Assembly: GCF_019263705.2 (NCBI RefSeq)
Contig: NZ_JADQDK010000001.1
Span: 2,046,001-2,110,000, forward strand
Reading direction: 5' to 3'
From: Pseudonocardia abyssalis
Lineage (GTDB): Bacteria; Actinomycetota; Actinomycetes; Mycobacteriales; Pseudonocardiaceae
Length of the DNA: 64,000 nt
This document shows, piece by piece, positions 23,450-31,251 of the stretch; position 1 is the first letter of the stretch; each line of letters opens with the position of its first letter. The translations under genes were made by a program, and so were the position numbers. The notes beneath the pieces were generated by a model. It was not told the origin of the DNA. It did not search any database and was given only the letters and a program-made list of their open reading frames with translations.

Positions 23450-24636
23450 CGGTCGCCCTGCACCGGGCCACCGCCGACGACCTGCCGGCGATGGCCACCA
23501 CCGACGGGCGCGCGTTCGGGATCGACTACTCCGAGCAGGACCTCACCGACCTCCGCCTGATCCTGGACCCGGACCGGTTCGTCCTGGCCCGCGACGGCGG
23601 CGGCGGCGAGGTCGTCGGGGTCGCCGGGTCGTTCCCGTTCGAGATCACCCCTCCCGGCGGGGTCCCGATCACCGCGGAGGGGGTCACCTGGGTCTCTGTG
23701 GCCGCCACCCACCGCCGCCGCGGGATCCTGCGCTCGATGATGGGCGAGCTCCACTCCGGCTACGCGGGCGCCGGCACACCGCTGGCCGTGCTCGCCGCGA
23801 GCGAGGGCGGCATCTACGGCCGCTTCGGCTACGGCGTCGCCACCGCCTCGCGGGACGTCGAGATCGACCGGGCCCGCGCGGTGCTGCGCGCCGACGTCCC
23901 CGATCCGGCAGGCGTGCGCTTCGCCGACACCGAGGAGGTGCGCGAGCGGGTCCCGGCCATCCACCGCCGCTGGTGCGCCGTCCAGCCGGGCGCGTTGTCG
24001 CGCCCTCCGCGGTGGTGGGAGTTCGCCCTGCTCGACCGGCCGCACCAGCGCCGCGGCGGTACCTCCCGGTTCCACCTGCTGCACGCCGACGGCTACGTGG
24101 GGTACCGGTTGGATTCCGGGGTCTGCCGGGTCGTCGACTTCTTCGCCGTCACCGAGGAGGCCCGCCTCGCCCTGTGGCGGGTGCTGCTGAGGATGGACCT
24201 CGTCAGGACCATCACCACCGAGGCCGTCGCCGACGACGACCCGCTGCGCTGGCTGCTCACCGACGCCCGGGCCGTGCGCACCACCGGCGTCGCCGACGGC
24301 GTGTGGGCGCGCGTCCTGGACACCCCGGCCGTGCTCGCCGCCCGCCGCTACGCCGTCGAGGTCGACGTGGTGCTGCAGGTCGACGACCCCGACGGGTACG
24401 CGGGCGGGCGGTTCCGGGTGCGCGGCGGCCCGGATGGCGCCGAGTGTGCCCCCACCGAGGCCGCGGCCGACCTATGTCTGGACGTCCCCGCCCTGGGCGC
24501 GGTCGCGTTCGGCGGAACGCGGGCGCACACGCTGGCCCGCGCCGGACGGCTCTCCGCCGACGCCCCCGAGGTACTGGGCCGGTTCGACGCCGCCTGCGCC
24601 GCGGATCGCGAGCCGTACGCCGGAACCCACTTCTGA
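23446..24636 (+). CDS. Eis-like GNAT N-acetyltransferase
   Basis: 396 residues, close to mycobacterial Eis (about 400). Two GNAT folds plus an SCP2-like C-terminal domain are expected. The first GNAT fold shows [20 protein letters not shown], the acetyl-CoA pyrophosphate loop (RRRGI), and [14 protein letters not shown], an Eis signature. The protein ends [10 protein letters not shown]...YAGTHF with a C-terminal Phe, matching Eis enzymes in which the terminal carboxylate serves as catalytic base. Eis enzymes acetylate aminoglycosides and other polyamines at several positions, so a role in antibiotic resistance is possible but unproven. The start GTG at 23446 overlaps the glycosyltransferase stop (GTGA). 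Confidence 0.9.
   Translation: MTVALHRATADDLPAMATTDGRAFGIDYSEQDLTDLRLILDPDRFVLARDGGGGEVVGVAGSFPFEITPPGGVPITAEGVTWVSVAATHRRRGILRSMMGELHSGYAGAGTPLAVLAASEGGIYGRFGYGVATASRDVEIDRARAVLRADVPDPAGVRFADTEEVRERVPAIHRRWCAVQPGALSRPPRWWEFALLDRPHQRRGGTSRFHLLHADGYVGYRLDSGVCRVVDFFAVTEEARLALWRVLLRMDLVRTITTEAVADDDPLRWLLTDARAVRTTGVADGVWARVLDTPAVLAARRYAVEVDVVLQVDDPDGYAGGRFRVRGGPDGAECAPTEAAADLCLDVPALGAVAFGGTRAHTLARAGRLSADAPEVLGRFDAACAADREPYAGTHF
24507..24518. repeat. GTTCGGCGGAAC, copy 5 (one-base variant)
   Basis: One mismatch from the palindrome, inside the Eis-like gene. It is the weakest member of the set and is not itself palindromic. Confidence 0.35.
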
Positions 24637-24653
24637 CCTGCGAGAGTGGGGTG

Positions 24654-25502
24654 ATGGACGAGACCGGCACGCGACCGCTCGAGGACGGGCTGGTCAGCGA
24701 CTTCGCCCGCAACCTGTCCTACGGCGCCTACCTGCACCTTCCCGAGCTGCTGTCGGCCCAGCACCCGGTGAGCCGTCCCGAGCACCACGACGAGCTGCTG
24801 TTCATCGTGCAGCACCAGACCTCCGAGCTGTGGCTCAAGCTCGTGCTGCACGAGCTGCGCGCCGTCTGCACCCAGCTCGCCGCCGACGACCTGCGGCCCG
24901 CGCTGAAGGGGCTCGCCCGCGTCAAGCACATCCAGCGCCAGCTCACCGAGCAGTGGTCGGTGCTGGCCACGCTGACGCCGTCGGAGTACTCCCAGTTCCG
25001 AAGCTTCCTCGGCACGTCCTCGGGGTTCCAGTCGTTCCAGTACCGGGCCGTGGAGTTCGCGCTCGGCAACAAGGACGCCGCGATGCTCGACTTCTTCGAC
25101 GACGACCCCGACGCCCGCGCACTGCTCGCCGACCAGCTCGCCCGCCCGAGCCTCTACGACGAGTTCCTGCGCCTGCTCGCCCGCGCCGGCCACGACGTCC
25201 CGGCGGCGCTGCTGGAGCGCGACGTCACCCGGGCGCACGTGTTCACCCCGGACCTGGTGCCCGTGTTCCGCACGATCTACGAGGACTCGACCCGGTACTG
25301 GGAGGCCTACGAGGCGTGCGAGGAGCTCGTGGACCTGGAGGAGAACGTGCAGCTGTGGAGGTTCCGGCACCTCAAGACCGTCGAGCGGGTGATCGGGTTC
25401 AAGCGCGGGACGGGCGGGTCGAGCGGGGTCGGGTTCCTGCGCAAGGCCCTGGACCTGACGTTCTTCCCCGAGCTGTTCGCGGTGCGGACGGAGATCGGCT
25501 GA
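24654..25502 (+). CDS. kynA: Tryptophan 2,3-dioxygenase
   Basis: 282-residue haem enzyme that opens the indole ring of L-tryptophan to N-formylkynurenine. Diagnostic motifs: [38 protein letters not shown] (haem pocket His and substrate-binding Arg region), [20 protein letters not shown], and [20 protein letters not shown] with the proximal His. Length matches bacterial enzymes. ATG 24654 was preferred over GTG 24651. It is the first enzyme of the kynurenine pathway and overlaps kynU by one base. No kynurenine formamidase lies in the window, so that step must be encoded elsewhere. Confidence 0.96.
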   Translation: MDETGTRPLEDGLVSDFARNLSYGAYLHLPELLSAQHPVSRPEHHDELLFIVQHQTSELWLKLVLHELRAVCTQLAADDLRPALKGLARVKHIQRQLTEQWSVLATLTPSEYSQFRSFLGTSSGFQSFQYRAVEFALGNKDAAMLDFFDDDPDARALLADQLARPSLYDEFLRLLARAGHDVPAALLERDVTRAHVFTPDLVPVFRTIYEDSTRYWEAYEACEELVDLEENVQLWRFRHLKTVERVIGFKRGTGGSSGVGFLRKALDLTFFPELFAVRTEIG

Positions 25503-26710
25503 TGCGGGACCGCGCGCGGGAGCTCGACGCCGCCGATCCACTGGCGCCGCTGCGCGACCGGTTCCTCCCCGCCCCCGGCGTCGTCGCCTACCTGGACGGC
25601 AACTCGCTCGGCCGCCCCGTCGCCGGCGTCCCCGACCGGCTCGACGCCTTCGTCCGCGAGGAGTGGGCGGGACGGCTGATCCGCGGGTGGACGGATGGCT
25701 GGATGGGGTGGCCGGAGCAGGTCGGCGACCGGATCGCGGCCGCGGCCCTGGGCGCCGCCCCGGGCCAGACCGTCCTCGCCGATTCCACGACGGTGCTGCT
25801 CTACAAGCTGCTCCGCGCCGCCGTCGACCTCGACCCCGGCCGCCGCGAGATCGTGCTCGACACCGACAACTTCCCCACCGACCGCTACGTCGCCGAGGGC
25901 ATCGCCGCCGAGCGCGGCGCGCGGCTGCGCTGGATCGAGACCGACCCGGCCGCCGGGATCACCGCGGAGCAGGTCGCCGCCGCCGTCGGACCGGGCACCG
26001 GGGTGGTGCTGCTGAGCCATGTCGCGTACCGGTCGGGGTGGATCGCCGACGCCGCCGCGATCACCGCGATCGCCCACGACGCCGGCGCGCCGGTCCTCTG
26101 GGACCTGAGCCACTCCGTCGGCTCGGTGGAGCTGGAGCTGGACGCGTGGGGCGTCGACCTCGCAGTGGGCTGCACCTACAAGTACCTCAACGGCGGCCCG
26201 GGCTCCCCCGCGTTCGGCTACGTCCGCAGCGGCCTGCACGACCGGCTCCGCCAGCCGGTCCAGGGCTGGATGGGCCGCCACGACCCGTTCGAGATGGGCC
26301 CCGGCTACACCCCGGCCGCTGGCGTGCGCGGGATCGTCAGCGGCACTCCCCCGATCCTCGCCGCCGTGCCGCTCCTGGCCGGGCTGGAGCTGCTGGAGGA
26401 GGCCGGGATCGCCGCGGTGCGGGCCAAGTCGCGGGCGCTCACGGCGTACGCACTCGAGCTCGTCGACGCCTGGCTGCCCGACGTCGAGCTGGTCTCCCCG
26501 CGCGATCCCGACCGCCGCGGCGGGCACCTCACGATCCGCCGCCCCGGGTTCCGCGACGTCCTCGACGCCCTGTGGAAGCGCGGCGTGATCCCCGACTACC
26601 GCGAGCCCGACGGCATCCGGCTCGGCCTCGCGCCGCTGTCGACGAGCTTCACCGAGGTGCACGACGGGCTCACGGTCCTGCGAGAACTCCTCGTGGGGGA
26701 GCTCCGGTGA
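25502..26710 (+). CDS. kynU: Kynureninase
   Basis: 402-residue PLP enzyme that cleaves kynurenine to anthranilate and alanine. Motifs: YLDGNSLGRPVAGVPDRL, GWTDGWMGWPEQVG, DTDNFPTDRYVAEG, VLWDLSHSVGSVELELDAWG with the PLP-binding Asp, and VGCTYKYLNGGPGSPAFGYV with the Schiff-base Lys. The C-terminal RPGFRDVLDALWKRGVIPDY is also conserved. It follows kynA with a one-base overlap and its last 4 bp overlap the MarR gene. Together kynA and kynU convert tryptophan to anthranilate, once the formyl group is removed. Confidence 0.96.
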   Translation: MRDRARELDAADPLAPLRDRFLPAPGVVAYLDGNSLGRPVAGVPDRLDAFVREEWAGRLIRGWTDGWMGWPEQVGDRIAAAALGAAPGQTVLADSTTVLLYKLLRAAVDLDPGRREIVLDTDNFPTDRYVAEGIAAERGARLRWIETDPAAGITAEQVAAAVGPGTGVVLLSHVAYRSGWIADAAAITAIAHDAGAPVLWDLSHSVGSVELELDAWGVDLAVGCTYKYLNGGPGSPAFGYVRSGLHDRLRQPVQGWMGRHDPFEMGPGYTPAAGVRGIVSGTPPILAAVPLLAGLELLEEAGIAAVRAKSRALTAYALELVDAWLPDVELVSPRDPDRRGGHLTIRRPGFRDVLDALWKRGVIPDYREPDGIRLGLAPLSTSFTEVHDGLTVLRELLVGELR

Positions 26711-27228
26711 GCGAACCCGACTTCTGGTCCTTCGTCGACGTCGCCGTCGACCGCGCCGCGGAGCGCCTGCCCGGTCTCGACGCGGGCGCGATGCGGCTGG
26801 TGCTGAGCCTGTACCGGGCGTCGAACGCGCTGGTCTACGACCTGGAGTCGGCCGTGCACCGCCCGCGCGGCTGGTCCTGGCCGGGGTTCCGGGTGCTGTT
26901 CGTGCTGTGGACGACGGGCGAGCCGCTGGAGGCCTCGCGGGTGGCCCAGCTGTCGGGGATGAGCCGGGCCGCGGTGTCGGCGCTGGTCAACACGCTCGTG
27001 CGCGACGGGCTGGTGTCGCGGCGCACGGCCGAGCGCGACCGTCGGGCCGTCGAGCTGACGCTGACGCCGACCGGCGAGCACGCCCTGACCGAGGCGTTCA
27101 CCGCGCACCACGAGCGCGAGCGGAGCTGGGCGTCCGCCCTCACCACCGAGGAGGCCGCCACCCTCACCGGCCTGCTGCAGAAGCTGATGGCCGGCGACGT
27201 GGCGGCGGCGGCGAACCGGCGGCGGTGA
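26707..27228 (+). CDS. MarR-family regulator of the kyn operon (probable)
   Basis: 173-residue winged-helix regulator. The DNA-binding core is WPGFRVLFVLWTTGEPLEAS, then VAQLSGMSRAAVSALVNTLV as the recognition helix region, and RDGLVSRRTAERDRRAVELT as the wing. Helices at both ends (SLYRASNALVYDLESAVHRP and LTGLLQKLMAGDVAAAANRR) form the dimer interface. GTG 26707 overlaps the kynU stop, so it is the third gene of a kynA-kynU-marR unit. A role in sensing tryptophan or kynurenine is inferred from this position; no operator could be picked out. Confidence 0.9.
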   Translation: MSEPDFWSFVDVAVDRAAERLPGLDAGAMRLVLSLYRASNALVYDLESAVHRPRGWSWPGFRVLFVLWTTGEPLEASRVAQLSGMSRAAVSALVNTLVRDGLVSRRTAERDRRAVELTLTPTGEHALTEAFTAHHERERSWASALTTEEAATLTGLLQKLMAGDVAAAANRRR

Positions 27229-27241
27229 CCCCGGTCCCCGG

Positions 27242-27403
27242 GCCGCGTTCCGGCGCACCCCGAACGGGTGGCTGCCCGAGCTCGCCGGGGCCGTGTTGAC
27301 CGACGTCCTCGACCCCACCGCCGCCCCCGTCCGGGTGGGGAAGGACGGCTCGGCGCCGGTGGCGCTCGGCCCGTACGGCTGTCGGTGGCTGCGCACCGGA
27401 TGA
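27242..27403 (+). pseudogene. Relic: C-terminal beta domain of a GH13 enzyme
   Basis: An open frame ending in TGA at 27401-27403 reads RRTPNGWLPELAGAVLTDVL, DPTAAPVRVGKDGSAPVALG and PYGCRWLRTG. This matches the last strands of GH13 sugar enzymes, which close with a Pro-Tyr-Gly-x-x-Trp-Leu-Arg end. Nothing upstream codes for the barrel: the frame runs into the marR stop. The codon bias is gene-like. I take it as the 3' stump of a deleted carbohydrate-active gene. Confidence 0.5.
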
Positions 27404-27415
27404 GAGGGTGTACCC

Positions 27416-28219
27416 GTGGGTAACCCAGGAGTGGCTACGGTGGCGGTGGTGACGGGCGCGGCCCGTGGGTTCGGGCGCGAGATCGCACGGCGGCTGGTGG
27501 CCCGCGGGCACCGGGTGGTGATCACCGACCTGGACGAGGCCGCCGTCGCCGCCACGGCCGCCGAGCTGGGCGCGACCGGGATCGCCGCGGACGCGCGGAT
27601 CGCCGCCGACCACGCCCGCGTCGCCGCCGCCGCGGTCGAGCTCGGGACCGTCGGCGTGTGGGTCAACAACGCCGGCGTGCTCAAGGCGGGCAAGGTCTGG
27701 GAGCACTCCGACGACGACATCGCACTGATGATCGACGCCAACGTCCACGGCGTCATCCACGGGTCCCGCGCCGCGATCGGCGTGATGCGCAGGCGCGGCG
27801 GGCACCTGCTCAACATCGCGTCCATGTCGGCGCACGGCCCGGTCCCGGGGCTCGCGGTCTACGCGGCGTCGAAGTCGGCGGTGCTGAACTTCACCACCAG
27901 CCTGCAGGGCGACCTCGATCTCGACGGCATCCCGATCCGGGCCCACGCGCTGTGCCCCGACGCCGCCGACACCGCGCTCGTCCGCGCCGAGCAGGGCCAC
28001 CGCGACACCGCGATCCTGCACTCGCAGAAGACCCTCCTCACCCCCGGGGCCGTCGCCGACGCCGCGATGGGCCTGCTCGACGGCAAGCGGCTGGTGCTCT
28101 CGCTCCCGCTGCGCCGCGCGGTGATGGCCCGCTCCGGGTCCGTGCTGCCCAGCGTCGCGCTGCCGGTGCTGGCGCGGATGCGGGCGCAGGGCGAGCAGCG
28201 CCGCGTCGCGGGGTCGTGA
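27416..28219 (+). CDS. Short-chain dehydrogenase/reductase
   Basis: 267-residue classical SDR. The cofactor motif is VVTGAARGFGREIARRL, with Asp in VITDLDEAAVAA suggesting NAD(H). The structural motif is VWVNNAGVL, and the catalytic triad is Ser in LLNIASMSAHG with Tyr and Lys in YAASKSAVLNF. The segment after the active site (LRRAVMARSGSVLPSVALPV) is hydrophobic and may hold the substrate. The substrate is unknown. GTG 27416 gives the first conserved residues. The gene overlaps the next by 4 bp (GTGA). Confidence 0.9.
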   Translation: MGNPGVATVAVVTGAARGFGREIARRLVARGHRVVITDLDEAAVAATAAELGATGIAADARIAADHARVAAAAVELGTVGVWVNNAGVLKAGKVWEHSDDDIALMIDANVHGVIHGSRAAIGVMRRRGGHLLNIASMSAHGPVPGLAVYAASKSAVLNFTTSLQGDLDLDGIPIRAHALCPDAADTALVRAEQGHRDTAILHSQKTLLTPGAVADAAMGLLDGKRLVLSLPLRRAVMARSGSVLPSVALPVLARMRAQGEQRRVAGS

Positions 28220-28980
28220 GCACCCGCCACGATCACGACGCGGGCGGCGACCCCGACCTGCTCGCGGCCAAGGCCGCGCTGCGCGAGGAGGTGTGGACCG
28301 CACTGGTCGACGGCGGCGTGTCCCGCTTCCCCGGAGCCCGCAACCGGATCTCCAACTTCACCGGCTCCGAGGCCGCGGCCCAGCGCCTGCGCGGGACCGA
28401 CGCGTGGGCCGCGGCGCGGACGGTCAAGGCCAACCCCGACTCCGCGCAGCTCCCCGTCCGGCAGCGCGCGCTGGAGGACGGACGCACCGTCTACATGGCG
28501 GTGCCGCGCCTGGCCGAGGCCGACCCGTTCTTCCTGCTCGACCCCGACCACCTCGCCGACCCGCCGCGGAGGGCCGCCTCCATCGCCGGGGCCACCCGCT
28601 CGGCGCGGCGGGTCGCGGTGGCCGATCTCGAGCCGGTCGACCTCGTCGTCACCGGCTGCGTCGCCGTCGGTGAGGACGGGGCCCGGCTCGGCAAGGGCGG
28701 GGGGTTCGCCGACCTCGAGTTCGCGCTCGCCAGCGCCGCCGGTCTGATCGGTCCGCACACCCTCGTCGTCACGACGGTGCACGAGCTGCAGGTCCGCCCG
28801 GCGGGGACGATCCCGACCGCGGGCCACGACGCCCCCGTCGACCTCGTCGTCACACCCGACCGGATCGTCGACTGCCGCGGCCGCCGCGCCGAGCGCCCCA
28901 CCGGCGGCATCCGCTGGTCGGAGCTCACCGAGGCCAAGATCGCGGCGATCCCGCTGCTCGGACGCCTGCGTCAGGGGTAG
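28216..28980 (+). CDS. 5-formyltetrahydrofolate cyclo-ligase-like protein
   Basis: 254 residues, similar to the MTHFSD/5-formyltetrahydrofolate cyclo-ligase superfamily, whose members act on folates or bind nucleotides. Conserved pieces are LREEVWTALVDGGVSRFPGA, AARTVKANPDSAQLPVRQRA, VVTGCVAVGEDGARLGKGGG and FADLEFALASAAGLI. The glycine-rich KGGGFADLE region is typical of the fold. It lacks any other clear catalytic signature, so a real cyclo-ligase activity is not certain. Start GTG 28216 overlaps the SDR stop, and its 3' end overlaps the convergent DUF3152 gene by 10 bp. Confidence 0.8.
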   Translation: MSTRHDHDAGGDPDLLAAKAALREEVWTALVDGGVSRFPGARNRISNFTGSEAAAQRLRGTDAWAAARTVKANPDSAQLPVRQRALEDGRTVYMAVPRLAEADPFFLLDPDHLADPPRRAASIAGATRSARRVAVADLEPVDLVVTGCVAVGEDGARLGKGGGFADLEFALASAAGLIGPHTLVVTTVHELQVRPAGTIPTAGHDAPVDLVVTPDRIVDCRGRRAERPTGGIRWSELTEAKIAAIPLLGRLRQG

Positions 28981-29708
28981 GGCCAGGGGTTCGGCGCGCA
29001 CGGCGGCACGCCCTTGGTCTGCTGCTGCATCACCGGCGCGGGAGCACCCGGCGCCGGGCACGACTCGTGCCCGTGCCCCAGCACGTGCCCGACCTCGTGG
29101 TTGACGACGTAGTGCCGGTAGCCGGTGCGGTCGTCGCCGTAGTCGGGATGGGCCAGGACCCAGCGGTGGAACGTGATCACCGCGCGCGGACCGGAACGGC
29201 ACGACAGCTTCCCGTAGGTGACGAGCGGGCGGCACAGGGCGGCCGAGGTGTCCGGGCTCGCGAGCACCACGACGATCTCGGCGTCGCCGTCGGTGCGGGC
29301 GAACGTCATCGCCCCGTCGCGACCCCAGCCGCGCTGGTCGTTCAGCGTGGCGAGGACGAACCCCGCGAACACCGCCCCGTCGACGGGCAGCCCGCCCTCG
29401 ACCTCGACGCGCACCGTCCGGACCGGCCCGGCCCCGGGGGCCGCCGCCGAACCCGCGACGACGGCCGTCGCCCCCGTCCCGACCTGCGGCACCACGGCCT
29501 CCAGGATCCCGGCGGCGGCATCGGCAGGCGGCACGGCCGGGGACGGCGCCTCCGTCGAGGCGGCCTCCACCGGGGAGGCGGCCACCGGGGAGGCTGACAC
29601 CGGCGGCGGGGTCGGTCCGGGCGGCGCGTCCGGCAGGACCCCGGGCACGGCGAGCAGGCCCGCGCCGAGGGCGACGGCCAGCGCGACCAGCGGGGCACGG
29701 CGCAGCAC
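28971..29708 (-). CDS. DUF3152 exported metalloprotease-like protein
   Basis: 245 residues. A signal peptide (LRRAPLVALAVALGAGLLAV) is followed by a Pro/Ala/Ser-rich linker of about 55 residues, then a DUF3152 domain. That domain contains the zinc-binding HEVGHVLGHGHESC (HExxHxxGxxH) near residue 210, which is characteristic of metzincin-like proteases, and two Cys pairs (ALCRPLVTYGKLSC, HESC/PPC). GTG 29708 was preferred over GTG 29753 because it places the signal peptide at the N-terminus. Activity is unproven for this family. Its 3' end overlaps the cyclo-ligase-like gene on the other strand. Confidence 0.85.
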   Translation of the reverse strand: MLRRAPLVALAVALGAGLLAVPGVLPDAPPGPTPPPVSASPVAASPVEAASTEAPSPAVPPADAAAGILEAVVPQVGTGATAVVAGSAAAPGAGPVRTVRVEVEGGLPVDGAVFAGFVLATLNDQRGWGRDGAMTFARTDGDAEIVVVLASPDTSAALCRPLVTYGKLSCRSGPRAVITFHRWVLAHPDYGDDRTGYRHYVVNHEVGHVLGHGHESCPAPGAPAPVMQQQTKGVPPCAPNPWPYP

Positions 29709-29796
29709 CCGATCAGGGTCGCACGCGCTGCGGCGGTTCGACAGGACGTGCACCCGACCCGGGCCTTACCGTGGCGCGAGGTCGAGGAGGTGTCCG

Positions 29797-30426
29797 GTGC
29801 GTCGATGGTGGAAGCCCGCCCTGCTCGCTGCCATCGTCGTGGCCGCCGTCGTCGTGGCGCTGACGGTCGGGGTGCCCCCGATCCCGGAGGTCCGTGCGGC
29901 CGTCGCCGGTGCCGGGTGGGCCGGCCCGGTCCTGTTCGCCGGGCTCTACGCGGGCCTGTCGTTGACGCCGGTGCCCGCGACCGTCCTGAGCATCGCCGCC
30001 GGGGTGCTGTTCGGGTGGGCCGTCGGCGTGCCGGTCGTGATGGCGGGGGCGTTCACCGGCGCGGCGATCGGGTTCCTGCTCGCCCGCCACCTGGGCCGCA
30101 CCGCGCTCGACGGCGTCGGCGGCGAACGCCTCGCCCGCCTCGACGCGTTCCTGCGCCGCCGCGGGCTGGTCGCGGTCCTGGTCATCCGGATGGTCCCGAT
30201 CCTGCCGTTCGCGGTGATCAACATGGCGTGCGGGCTGTCGGCGCTGCGCACCCGGGACTACCTGGTCGGCAGCGGGCTCGGGATGCTCCCGGCCGTCACC
30301 GCCTTCGTCGGCATCGGCGCGTACGGCACCGAGCCGGGCTCGCTGCCGTTCCTGGTCTCCGCGGGCGGGCTGGCCCTGCTGCTGGTGGGCGGCGCCGTGC
30401 TCGCGCGACGGCGCCGCCTGGCCTGA
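29797..30426 (+). CDS. TVP38/TMEM64 family membrane protein (VTT domain)
   Basis: 209-residue integral membrane protein with 5-6 helices. The VTT domain reads AGLYAGLSLTPVPATVLSIA-like, then GVLFGWAVGVPVVMAGAFTG, AAIGFLLARHLGRTAL, and VLVIRMVPILPFAVINMACG. DedA/VTT proteins act in membrane homeostasis and lipid scrambling in other organisms; a specific substrate cannot be named. GTG 29797 has GAGGAGG at 29784-29790. It is divergent from the DUF3152 gene and followed by two small genes. Confidence 0.85.
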   Translation: MRRWWKPALLAAIVVAAVVVALTVGVPPIPEVRAAVAGAGWAGPVLFAGLYAGLSLTPVPATVLSIAAGVLFGWAVGVPVVMAGAFTGAAIGFLLARHLGRTALDGVGGERLARLDAFLRRRGLVAVLVIRMVPILPFAVINMACGLSALRTRDYLVGSGLGMLPAVTAFVGIGAYGTEPGSLPFLVSAGGLALLLVGGAVLARRRRLA

Positions 30427-30435
30427 CCCGGCGGC

Positions 30436-30642
30436 TCAGTCCTCGTCGTCGGAGTCGTCGTTCCCCTTCCACTCCCGGTCGGCCCTGTCGTTGGCCTCGG
30501 TGCGCTCCCGCGCGATCTCCAGGGCCCGGGCGGCCGTCTCCCGGTCGGGGTAGGGACCGAGCCGGTCGGCCGCCCGCACGCCCTCGTCGGCGGTCACGAC
30601 CCGGCCGTCGGTCAGGCTGTAGTACCACTCCTCGTCGCTCAT
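30436..30642 (-). CDS. Small acidic protein, SPOR-like annotated family
   Basis: 68 residues: MSDEEWYYSLTDGRVVTADE, then VRAADRLGPYPDRETAARAL and a charged helix ending in an acidic tail (GNDDSDDED). Similar small actinobacterial proteins are often annotated as SPOR-domain-containing on the strength of the tryptophan-tyrosine start and the PYPDRETAxxAL segment, but the match is short. No signal peptide. ATG 30642 lies 18 bp from the divergent next gene. Function unknown. Confidence 0.7.
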   Translation of the reverse strand: MSDEEWYYSLTDGRVVTADEGVRAADRLGPYPDRETAARALEIARERTEANDRADREWKGNDDSDDED

Positions 30643-30660
30643 GCCGTGCAGAATGCACCA

Positions 30661-30900
30661 ATGGCGACGGCAGTGCTGGTGGGCGGTCCGTGGGACGGGC
30701 ACACCGAGGAGGTGACGCTCGACGCCGACGGCGTACCGCCGCGGCTGATCCCCCGGTTCCGGGACACGACGATCTACACCGAGGACACCGGGCACCTGCC
30801 GGTCCGCATCCCGGAGCGGGCCTACCGACGGCGCGGGCCGCACCCGTCGGAGGGCGGGACCTGGGTCTACGAACCCGACGTCGACGACCCGCTCGCGTAG
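30661..30900 (+). CDS. Small hypothetical protein
   Basis: 79 residues: MATAVLVGGPWDGHTEEVTL, then a region with LIPRFRDTTIYTEDTGHLPV and a basic/aromatic C-terminus (RAYRRRGPHPSEGGTWVYEP). GGPWDG starts are common in small phage and actinomycete proteins of unknown role. No clear ribosome site precedes the ATG, though two more possible starts lie 15 bp upstream. It is followed one base later by a convergent lipoprotein gene, so a terminator between them would have to be very short. Confidence 0.6.
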   Translation: MATAVLVGGPWDGHTEEVTLDADGVPPRLIPRFRDTTIYTEDTGHLPVRIPERAYRRRGPHPSEGGTWVYEPDVDDPLA

Positions 30901-30901
30901 C

Positions 30902-31219
30902 TCAGCCGCCCGCTCCGGGACGAACGCGCACGACGACCTCGGTGTCGGTCACGGACTCCACGCCGACGGCGAAGCCTTCGACCTGCGTCTCCCCGCCGAC
31001 CGGCACGGTGACCGTCTGCCCGGCCACCACGATCGTCGCGGCACCCGCGTCGACGCCCACGAGCTGCGCCGAGATGCCCAGCACCGACACGGACGCGTCG
31101 CCGGAGCGGGGGAAGGTGACGGTGCAGCCGTCGAGGCCGCAGTCGGTGTTCGAGCCGCCCGCGCCGCAGCCGGCGACGGTGAACAGCACGATCAGGGCAG
31201 CGAGGACGGTGCGGTGCAT
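30902..31219 (-). CDS. Small lipoprotein
   Basis: 105 residues from ATG 31219 (a GTG at 31228 is the alternative). A type II signal peptide (MHRTVLAALIVLFTVAGC) ends in lipobox Val-Ala-Gly-Cys. The mature part is a beta-rich domain with paired Cys (NTDCGLDGCTVTFPR) and repeats of Val-Gly-Val. Similar small actinobacterial lipoproteins exist without known function. It ends one base after the convergent small gene and lies 32 bp from the end of the MocR gene, which runs the same way. Confidence 0.75.
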   Translation of the reverse strand: MHRTVLAALIVLFTVAGCGAGGSNTDCGLDGCTVTFPRSGDASVSVLGISAQLVGVDAGAATIVVAGQTVTVPVGGETQVEGFAVGVESVTDTEVVVRVRPGAGG

Positions 31220-31251
31220 TCTGGACACGCACGGAGGGTAAGGGGCGGGGT

